DNA of 64,000 nucleotides from NCBI GenBank assembly GCA_026874595.1, contig CM049317.1:37856401-37920400 (forward strand). Reading direction: 5' to 3'. Below are positions 56,374 through 64,000 of this stretch, piece after piece (the stretch's first letter is position 1; each line of letters opens with the position of its first letter). The stretch comes from Sipunculus nudus. Taxonomy: Eukaryota > Annelida > Sipuncula > Golfingiida > Sipunculidae. A program made the position numbers and the translations under genes. The notes beneath the pieces are model-generated. The model saw nothing but the letters and a program-made list of their open reading frames with translations. It was not told the DNA's origin and did not search any database.

Positions 56374-59300
56374 AGGCACTCGACAGTCACCAGGTGGGCA
56401 TTATTAAGAGCACCAGTGGCATCGTCCCATGAACCGTTTTAGCCAATCACACTCGGGGTGTCGTTACTATGAGTGCCTGGCCAATCAATGTGAACGTATA
56501 GAATAAAATGCTACTTTAAAATTTTCTGAACGGATTACAGCCCATAGCGGGACACTGGGTACTTCAGAGAGTGAGGGAATAAATTATAATTGATGTTCAG
56601 ACTGTTTAAAACGGTTGTCAGTGGCTCCTCAATATATCACCGATGAAATTTCTGTGATATGTGTATATATGTACAAGGACACATAGTAAAACCCGGAAAA
56701 ATTCGGAAAATCTCGGAAAAGGGATTTCGGGATTGATTTTAACGGGCAAGTCTCATCACTCGTGTGCAGAATCAGATGTTGTACAGAATAATCTTTGTTT
56801 TGTCGAACAAAATAGCTCAATCATACACACGTAATTGATATAATGCTTTTCCGGGTGTTTAAATTGCTATAGTCAACTTTCCTAACTATTCCGAGAATTT
56901 CCGAGTTTTACCGGGGTTTACTATGCGCCATATACATGTATGTTATAACGTTTGGCGTATTTTTGCGTCCTAGCCATTCAAACATAAGTTATTAGTGAAG
57001 GGGTGCTCGTGTTCTTGGATGTATTCAGGCATGCACTGTCGTCAATTGTTTTAACTGCTATTTCTCAGGTGGAAATTACATTTGTATTTTTCATGAAAGT
57101 TAAAATATAACAGCGTTTGGTGTATGGTTAATTTAGCAGCAGCTTTAAAAGACGGCGGTTATAACGAAACATAATATCTGATGTGACTGAAATATATGTA
57201 TGTAGATCACACGATTTGCATATCTTCTACTCTTAATGACCAAAATAATAGAAATACATTCGGTTAAGAACCATTCGATCAGCTATCATTATTTGTTATG
57301 TTTTATCTTGTGGGTGATTGGTTACTAGTTCCGCGCCCTCCCGCCAGGCGCTGCGCTTGAATCAGCCGGACAACATCCGCTCTGCAAGCTTCATCAGAGG
57401 TAAACCGGTCCGCTTCATCATCCACGGGTGGATGTCACATACCAGTAAACCCTGGATAATCCAGCTGTCCCAGGCTCTCATGAAAGTGGTTCGTACACGG
57501 ATACTCTATATCTATTATTTCCCTAATTTAAGTGACAATTTGAAGTAAGTTTCGTAGATGATTAAATCGGGTTCCGCTGCCGCTTCGTTTGTTTCCGGAC
57601 AACTCCTCTTAGACCTCTGGACGGATTTTTTTTCTGATTATGGGGTCGTATTTGAACTGGTGCCTTATAAATATGGATGACGCAACCTCCAATCCTTTTT
57701 GCAAAGTTTCCGTGTTTTTTTACTGATAATAGCACATATCTAAGGACTACTAAGTGTATTGTGCTGATATTGTACATGCGTGTATAGGCCTAGATCTTGA
57801 ATACCTTTATCTCGTACTCAAGACTGATGGCGCTATCTGCAATAGTTTTCATTTATATATCAAGAGTGGTTCAATGTATCTGTCCATCCGTCATGTAGAA
57901 CTTAATCGTACATTTACCAGGTGGCACCACTTATCTGCTTCTGAGGCTCAGTGGTAGAGCCCAGGACTCAAAGGCGGGAGATCGTGAGTTCGAAACTCAG
58001 CCGAGGCGGTGTTATTTTTCACTGTAAGCCCCCACCCAGGGTGAGCGGTCCGCAGGTTTAATGCGAAGGTCGTGCCCAACGGCCGTTTCACTAACAAAAG
58101 AATGCGCCTTTCGGGGTACCTCGGTGTAATGGCCAAGTAATGGGGTCGAATACACACCCAGGGGCCGCAAGGGTGCAGAAGTCACCGAGCCTTGTTAATA
58201 CAAGGATATTATGTGAGAGGAAGCGTGTGAAAAGATCCATATGTTTATCTCGGGAGTGGTTCAATGTATCCTCTAGTTTGTATGTCCAGAGATCTCGAAT
58301 ACCTTGATCTCCTACTCAAGCCTGGTGGCGCCACCTGTATCATTTATGAGTAGTGTACTTCTGTTTTAGTTAATATTACACAAATCACAAGGGTGGATAG
58401 ATTTTTCAGCTTGAAAGTTTGCACGTTTATTTACCATGAGAAGCTTCGTTGTAGACAAGATTGGTTGCGTCATCTACTGTCACGGTTTCGTAGAAAACAT
58501 TGATGTTCTAATTCCAGGAGTGGTTTGGCATACCGGTCTGTAATTTTGCATGTCCATCTTGGACAAATTTCGCCTACATGAAACTCGTTTTGACACCTAC
58601 AATCACATGTTTGTAGAAAACATTGATGCATTTTTCATAGAATTTGTTAAATTATTTGGCCTCAAATTTTGCATGTCCATAGAACTAGGATTGCATTATC
58701 TCTTGTATATGATAGAACCTGCAATCGTTTGTGTAGGCTGTTCATCTGTGTGTCTATATTTGGTGAAATCAAACATACCCCTGGAGTCGTTTGATGTATC
58801 AGCCTGAAATTTTGCGTCTAAAGATCTTTGATAGTTTAATCATGTGCGCATGATTGGTGGAACCACCTGCAATATTACATTTTGTTTCGTTCATGTGTGC
58901 GTCTTGCGATACTTTGGTATTAGATTTGAGCATTGTGTAGATATATTACAATGAATTATAAAATTGAATTGGAGTAGCTGGTCATATTCTTACATCTATC
59001 AATATCCATGTTTACTGTATGAATAAAAAATGGTCACTAGCAGTTGAGATATTTTCCTGATTTTGAGAAATAGTTGTGTCGATAATAAACGATAAACTAG
59101 AAGCGATGTATTTGTTGCAAATCTGTACTGCTTGTCACTTAATTGTCTTAACTGATGTGCCATTTTTTCGATAGTTTTTTATATTAAACAAAAAAAAAAT
59201 CTTATCCATTTTCCATACAATTCTAAATGCTTCGTAGCAGCACTACTGAGTACAAGGAGCTCGTTCACGAAAAACATACAGAAAAAAATCCACCATGCCG

Positions 59301-60443
59301 TAAATATTGTGTGTGTGTGTGTGTGTGTGTGGCCTAGCCCGTCAGTCTGTTCATATTTATTTTATTCTGTCTCTCTGTGTCTTCGCCGTCGTTAACGTTA
59401 ATTCATCCCCTGTCTTTACTGACAGACTCCACAGAATGTGATAATCGTGGACTGGAACAAGGGAGCCAAAACAATCAACTATTTTCACGCTGCCAAAAAC
59501 ACACGCGTTGTCGGAGAGGCCTTGGCCAAATTCATCCTGCTGCTACAGCGACATTTCAGGGTATCACGTGACCAAGTGCATCTAATTGGCCACAGTCTTG
59601 GCGGTCACGTTTCAGCAAACGCTGGCAAGAGATTACGAAATCCTAAAATAGGCAGAATATCAGGTAAGGCATGAATGAAGAAAAAGGAAAACAAAAGTAA
59701 CACTAGCTGGGATCCATGGATTATCGGTATGAAATTAAATTATTAGGTGTGGGAATCAATGTAAATATTTTGTGTTTTAACTGAAACCTTTTTTCCAAAA
59801 TATCACCACTTGATCGGATACAGTGATAATCAGGATGTACCTGATATAACGTGATATAACGTGTTAACGTATGATTTGCCTCTCTCTCCCACACACATAT
59901 ACACGGGCTTCTTAATTCAACGTTATACGTTACTTTTAGAATGTAGGCTAATTAAATAATAACGATTGACCAATTAATACAAGGCAGTCTCTAAGTCTAT
60001 ATGATAACAGATTAGTAGGAGATTGCTTTCGTATCGAATTCTTATGGACCCACAAAGGAACGTCAGATAGGGTGGGAAGGGATGAGGGGTCACACTTTTG
60101 TTCTGAAAGTAAATTAATCCCCATAACATACCTTTACTTTCCTGCCATTCAGGTATGGATGTTCCAGACATCGGGTTTGATGTTGATGATAATGACGACA
60201 CTTTAGATCCAAGTGACGCAGATTTTGTTGACGAGATCCACTCGCAATTGTCCATCAGCAGGAAAGGCCATGCTGACTTTTACCCAAACGGTGGCTTCAG
60301 TAACATGCCAGGCTGCGGGGAATCATGGGATGACGTGGACTCGGAAGATGATCTCAGTTCTCAGGATGACGTCACCAGCGAGGACCTGGAAGAACTGTTC
60401 CCGGATGACGACGCCGAGCCTGTTACTCTGGCCCGTAGAAAAA
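54559..60443 (+). CDS. Pancreatic-lipase-family gene, right copy (exons 1-5)
   Basis: Exons at 54559-54613, 56170-56230, 57329-57488 (or 57485), 59426-59663 and 60153-60443; all GT-AG with matching phases and one open frame of about 268 residues. It begins with a secretion signal, then a short N-terminal segment, the oxyanion-loop motif IIHGW (exon 3), the nucleophile GHSLGGH (exon 4) and the catalytic Asp of MDVP (exon 5). The exon with the catalytic His is expected past 64000, because intron 5 is lengthened by a 67-bp repeat array. A secreted enzyme acting on acylglycerols or phospholipids is the family expectation; substrate cannot be read here. The lid carries a unique acidic insertion. 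No inactivating change was seen in the exons present. Confidence 0.85.
54614..56169. other. Lipase right copy intron 1
   Basis: AT-rich with the microsatellite at its start. Overlapping open frames on both strands at about 54998-55301 show no domain. Confidence 0.6.
56170..56230 (+). CDS. Lipase right copy exon 2
   Basis: 61 bases between GATTTCAG and GACCAG/GTCAGT, encoding GWIFKRDKFTVNDVVFYLQT. The FYLQT matches the first strand of lipases (FLLYT in vertebrate pancreatic lipase). No counterpart was found upstream of the left copy. Confidence 0.8.
56334..56370. repeat. (AT)n microsatellite at the homology border
   Basis: Homology with the left copy begins just after this run (CACAGGCACTCGACAGTCAC at 56371 and at 2019), so it may mark the duplication breakpoint. 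Confidence 0.75.
56682..56935. mobile_element. Short MITE, paralogue of 3116-3732
   Basis: Inverted arms CATAGTAAAACCCGGAAAAA and the complement of TTTACCGGGGTTTACTATG. Same location relative to the lipase gene as the longer relative in the left copy. Confidence 0.6.
57329..57488 (+). CDS. Lipase right copy exon 3 (oxyanion loop)
   Basis: After GGTTACTAG it encodes SAPSRQALRLNQPDNIRSAS, FIRGKPVRFIIHGWMSHTSK and PWIIQLSQALMK. IIHGW corresponds to the IHGF oxyanion loop of pancreatic lipases. The donor is either AAA/GTGGTT (57485) or GTG/GTTCGT (57488); both keep phase 0, and the second gives the usual spacing to VDW. Confidence 0.85.
57489..57936. other. Intron 3, start; diverged tandem repeat
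   Basis: No gene. Contains diverged repeats of 100-130 bases (phrases such as CTTGAATACCTTTATCTCGT and GATGGCGC) that continue past the SINE to about 58930. Confidence 0.5.
57937..58215 (+). mobile_element. tRNA-derived SINE
   Basis: The head carries an A box (GAGGCTCAGTGGTAGAGC) and, 34 bases on, a B box (GAGTTCGAAACTC), spaced as in a tRNA gene, followed by GCCGAGGCGG. A body of about 200 bases without tRNA features follows (GGTGAGCGGTCCGCAGG, GGGGTACCTCGGTG), ending near TTGTTAATACAAGGATATTA. The cloverleaf is incomplete, so a functional tRNA is unlikely. Interrupts the diverged tandem repeat of intron 3. Exact ends unresolved. Confidence 0.65.
58216..59235. other. Intron 3, diverged 100-130 bp tandem repeat
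   Basis: Repeated phrases include AATTTTGCATGTCCAT, GTAGAAAACATTGATG and ACCTGCAATC. After 58930 the sequence aligns with the left copy at 6740-7130. Confidence 0.5.
59236..59262. repeat. Single ancestral unit of the 27-bp repeat
   Basis: CAGCACTACTGAGTACAAGG then AGCTC, once only, at the same intron position where the left copy has about 48 units. It is followed in both copies by a GTTC-C-G-AAAACA-ACAGAAAAAA-type sequence. Confidence 0.85.
59309..59331. repeat. (GT)n microsatellite
   Basis: Short GT run about 95 bases before exon 4. Confidence 0.9.
59426..59663 (+). CDS. Lipase right copy exon 4 (nucleophile exon)
   Basis: 238 bases after CTGACAG, ending ATCAG/GTAAGG. VIIVDWNKGAKT, VVGEALAKFILLLQRHF and VHLIGHSLGGHVSANAGKR are all intact, with the catalytic Ser in GHSLG. 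Differs from the left copy by only a few residues. Confidence 0.92.
59664..60152. other. Lipase right copy intron 4
   Basis: 489 bases, no gene; homologous to intron 4 of the left copy. Confidence 0.7.
60153..60443 (+). CDS. Lipase right copy exon 5 with acidic lid insertion
   Basis: 291 bases after GCCATTCAG, ending AGAAAAA/GTAAAT, phase 1 to 1. It carries MDVPDIGFDVDDNDD (catalytic Asp in MD), LDPSDADFVDEIHS and GHADFYPNGG. After MPGCGES it has a 31-residue acidic insertion compared with the left copy: DDVDSEDDLSSQDDVTSEDL then EELFPDDDAEPV, before ARRK. It lies between the cysteine that opens the lid and the expected exon 6, so it would lengthen the lid over the active site. The insertion keeps the frame. 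Confidence 0.85.
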
Positions 60444-61708
60444 GTAAATTTCAAATCAACAGTTTACTCCAAATACAGCTTTCTGTTTAATATCTATCTG
60501 TATATTTACGTGTAAATGTTTGGTGACAGGGAATCTTCATAAACATAAAATGAAATTAAACATAAAATCACTAGATGTCAAGGAAAGTTTGCCAAATATT
60601 ACTAACTAAACGACCTTGCAGAGGTCGAGCGCTTGCCAGAAATGATATCGAAACAGTCCAATGAATGAACAATGACATAGAGGAAGAAAATGAGCCAATG
60701 TGACAAAGTTATGATTAAACAAGTTTTTGACATGTTTTATGACCTTGATGACCTTGACCCTGATCAAAATAATTCCTGTGGCCTTTAGAAGGCTATATGT
60801 CATGAGCAAGAACAAGCAAGAAGGCGAAATTGATAACAACTGACAAACAGACAGACATACTGACAAAGTGAACCGTCTTGGATAACGGATGACCAGTCAA
60901 AAGTTGTGTTGAAGGTGAAGAGGAACAAAATGAGCTATAGTTTATGTAGGTAAGATTTATATTTTAGCGATATGGCTTAACATTTATAAAATGTAGTGTT
61001 TCGAGTGCAGCGCCCCCAAGCGGCTATATTCGGGAAACGAAAAACTGTTACGAGATATTGGTGTAAGACGTAAGATGTACCAGTTTCAAAAGGATTCCTG
61101 CAAAACTGTGGCCTGTAGATTGCTAATTGTAAGACGTAAGAACCAGCAGGCAGGCGAAATTGAGGACTACTGACAAAGTGGCAGTTCTGAGGTAACAGAA
61201 GAAAGATTGTGGGGAAGGTATAGAGGAGCAAAATGTGCTATAGTTTATGTAGGTGAGGTTTATAATCGAAGATTTCCGGCAAGCAACAAACAGACATACG
61301 CAACTGACCAAAATGCTGGTCGAAATCGTAAATTTCCGGCAAGCAGTAACAAAATTGTCCCAAGTAATAGGTGACGTTCAGCTGAACTAGTCACACTACT
61401 AACGTCACATGATTTTTTTATTTACAAGGTGAATTTACATCTGCACATCCAATGTCTATTAATGTTTAGACGATTTTTGCCCCCTTACATGACATTGATA
61501 ATTGGACTGTCTTAATCATTCATAATTATTTCATTCAATTAACTTCAAGGAAAAGCTGAACTTCATGCAACTATATCCCAGTGTTTGTAAGTTCTGGAGA
61601 ATTGGTAAGACGTCCTAGTTGTAGGAATGGACGACGATGTGCCCACGACTTCTGGTTTGGCCTCCATTATTTGCAAGCCACAGGTTGCAGGAAACCTGGT
61701 CCTGGTGG
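60444..61708. other. Intron 5, first part
   Basis: No gene. It contains repeated segments: GAGCTATAGTTTATGTAGGT-type sequence at about 60930 and 61237, and GGCGAAATTGA with ACTACTGACAAAGTG at about 60823 and 61152. Parts of 61340-61560 match 16610-17010 in the left copy. Confidence 0.5.
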
Positions 61709-63030
61709 CCAGTCTGAGCTCCCTGTAATACAGTAGTGTACTATAGTTGTGTGAAGTTAGTATCATAGTTCTTTATCAGTCTGAGCTCCTTTCAATACAG
61801 TAGTGTAGTATAGCAGTGTGATGTTAGTATCACAGTTCATTTACGGTCTGAGCTCCCTGTGTTACAGTAGTGTAGTATAGCTGTGTGAGGTAAGTATCAC
61901 AGTTCATTATAAGTCTGAGCTCCTTGTAATACAGTAGTGTAGTATAGCTGTGTGAAGTAAGTATCACAGTTCATTATCAGACTGAGCTCCTTGTAAGGCA
62001 GTAGTGTAGTATAACTGTGTAAAGTTAGTATCACAGTTCATTATCAGACTGAGCTCCTTGTAATACAGTAGTGTAGTATAGCTGTGTGAAGTAAGTGTCA
62101 CATTTCATTATCAGTCTGAGCTCCTTGTAATACAGTAGTGTAGTATAACTGTGTGAAGTAAGTATCACAGTTCATTATAAGTCTGAGCTCCTTGTAATAC
62201 AGTAGTGTAGTATAGCTGTGTGAAGTAAGTATCACAGTTCATTATCAGTCTGAGCTCCTTGTAATACAGTAGTGTAGTATAACTGTGTGAAGTAAGTATC
62301 ACAGTTCATTATAAGTCTGAGCTCCTTGTAATACAATAGTGTAGTATAGCTGTGTAAAGTTAGTATCACAGTTCATTATCAGACTGAGCTCCTTGTAATA
62401 CAGTAGTGTAGTATAGCTGTGTGAAGTAAGTATCACAGTTCATTATCAGTCTGAGCTCCTTGTAATACAGTAGTGTAGTATAGCTGTGTGAAGTAAGTAT
62501 CACAGTTCATTATAAGTCTGAGCTCCTTGTAATACAGTAGTGTAGTATAGCTGTGTGAAGTAAGTATCACAGTTCATTATAAGTCTGAGCTCCTTGTAAT
62601 ACAGTAGTGTAGTATAGCTGTGTGAAGTAAGTATCACAGTTCATTATCAGACTGAGCTCCTTGTAATACAGTAGTGTAGTATAGCTGTGTAAAGTTAGTA
62701 TCACAGTTCATTATCAGACTGAGCTCCTTGTAATACAGTAGTGTAGTATAGCTGTGTGAAGTAAGTATCACAGTTCATTATCAGTCTGAGCTCCTTGTAA
62801 TACAGTAGTGTAGTATAACTGTGTGAAGTAAGTATCACAGTTTATTATTAGTCTGAGCTCCTTGTAATACAGTAGTGTAGTATAGCTGTGTGAAGGTAGT
62901 ATCACAGTTCATTAACGGTCTGAGCTCTCTGTAATACAGTAGTGTAGTATATCTGTGTGAAGTTAGTATCACAGTTCATTATCAGACTGAGCTCCTTGTA
63001 ATACAGTAGTGTAGTATAACTGTGTAAATC
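61709..63030. repeat. 67-bp minisatellite, about twenty units
   Basis: Units begin TCTGAGCTCCTTGTAATACA and include GTGTAGTATAGCTGTGTGAA and GTATCACAGTTCATTAT. Subtypes ending ATCAGA, ATCAGT and ATAAGT recur in groups, indicating multi-unit expansion. The left copy has two to three units at the equivalent intron position. Confidence 0.95.
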
Positions 63031-64000
63031 GCGTAATATAACAAGTTACCTGGGGGACTTACACCGATAGAATTTTGCAGTTGTCAACCTATGGTGCCTA
63101 CGATCTCATTTCATGTTGCTGTTCGGTCAGTTGTTTTATCAGTATTAATTTGTACCAAGGAGAAATCACTTAAGATGTATAGAGTTACCGTACAAGGATT
63201 TGACGAGGCTCCGAAGCATGGCTTCCGGATACGTAACGAGCCCGTGATGATAAAACATGAAACCCAAAAGGCTTTAAAGGGACGCATTAACACGTCACAG
63301 TTATTTAATAAGCCTAACTGTGAGCTTATGCGAAGGTGTGGCGTCGTCCGCACGTTAACCCATACCATCTCAAAAACGACAGGAGCAAGCATCACCAAAT
63401 TTTATGAAAAAAATCCGTCATCTAAAAAAATCGGATTTTTACTTTTTTTTTTTTTTTTTGCTATCTGCCTTTACTTAGATTTTACAGGGAAACAGCTAAA
63501 ATATTTTAAAAAATCTTTTTCTCCGAAACTGTTCAGCCAAATTGTCCAATATTTCACAGAAATGATCCAATGAAATTTCTTTAGATTGTGCGAATGGTTC
63601 GATTTCGGTGATTTTTGGCCGAACTTAGTCATTTGGCCAAAAGGAGCATACCAAAATTACAATCCCGGAAACAGCTGGAGCTATCATTACCAAATTTTAT
63701 GCAAATGTTGGTCACACGAGTCAAATTATATAGAGGTATTGGGTCTCCCCCCCCCCCCCCCGCATCGACCTTGATTGTCGGTACATTAACCCATAGTTTT
63801 CAGGAACAACAGGAGCTAGTCTCCCTAAATTTTACGCACAGATCAGTCACATATCAAATGTTGTTGTATTGTACTTTTTGTGGCGCCACCTGCATTGACA
63901 TACATTTTCCTGGGGGGGGGGGGGGGGGGGGAGCTTGAAAACCTTTAAAAGTCTTCTTCTCCGAAATCATTCAGCCAAATCGTTCAATATTTCAAAGAAA
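63031..64000. other. Intron 5, last part in the window
   Basis: 63105-63300 matches 17500-17690 of the left copy, about 90 bases before exon 6 there. It then diverges into repeated sequence (CAGGAGC-A-CA-CACCAAATTTTATG-type phrases at about 63380, 63675 and 63810, with T, C and G homopolymers). The open frame at 63091-63573 crosses this homology border and is not taken as a gene. Exon 6 was not found before the window ends. Confidence 0.5.

Noticed and set aside
57937-58010. tRNA gene
   Set aside because: A and B boxes are present but the acceptor and anticodon stems do not pair well, and the sequence runs on into a SINE body.
63091-63573. 160-residue plus-strand frame
   Set aside because: Its first half is intron sequence homologous to 17500-17690, and it crosses into unrelated repeats and homopolymers.

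Overview
This looks like nuclear DNA of an animal. Genes are split by GT-AG introns, coding density is very low, and the sequence is full of AT microsatellites, minisatellites, inverted-repeat transposons and one LTR retrotransposon. The lipase family content and repeat style suggest a marine invertebrate, plausibly a mollusc. That placement is inference; no marker in the window fixes the species.

Two paralogous genes of the pancreatic-lipase family (alpha/beta hydrolases with a GHSLG serine) lie on the + strand, one near each end. The left copy (exons 3-8, 4143-19005) shows no exons 1-2 here and has a +1 frameshift with an in-frame stop in exon 3, yet exons 4-8 form a continuous frame of 229 codons including the stop. 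The right copy (exons 1-5, 54559-60443) has a signal peptide, an intact frame and an Asp/Glu-rich insertion in its lid; its last exons should lie beyond 64000. The copies share exon phases and much intron sequence, so this is a segmental duplication. A 27-bp minisatellite is greatly expanded in the left copy, where the right copy has one unit. A 67-bp minisatellite is expanded about twenty-fold in the right copy, where the left has two to three units.

Between exons 3 and 4 of the left copy, a unit of about 3.45 kb (minisatellite, intron, first part of exon 4, a 2.9 kb TIR element) occurs twice before the full exon 4. This leaves two truncated exon-4 copies, each of which could form a symmetric 156-bp cassette exon using a donor inside the transposon end.

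The middle holds: a decayed terminal exon of a sorbitol-dehydrogenase-like gene (minus, 19639-19800); a degenerate Ty3/gypsy-type LTR element with an env-like third region (20363-27697); a minus-strand gene for an unrecognised single-pass membrane protein (exons at 29297-30017, 30427-30544, probably 31344-31396, and weaker candidates upstream) with large minisatellite arrays in its introns; and three tandem 4.5 kb units (40671-54142), each with a pogo/Tigger-like element interrupted by a hAT-like element, ending about 0.4 kb before exon 1 of the right lipase. Near the left edge a minus-strand exon encodes a Myb/SANT-like DNA-binding domain.

No rRNA gene, intact tRNA gene, CRISPR array or bacterial-type operon was seen. 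Exon boundaries were set by hand from splice motifs, phase and family resemblance, without transcript evidence.
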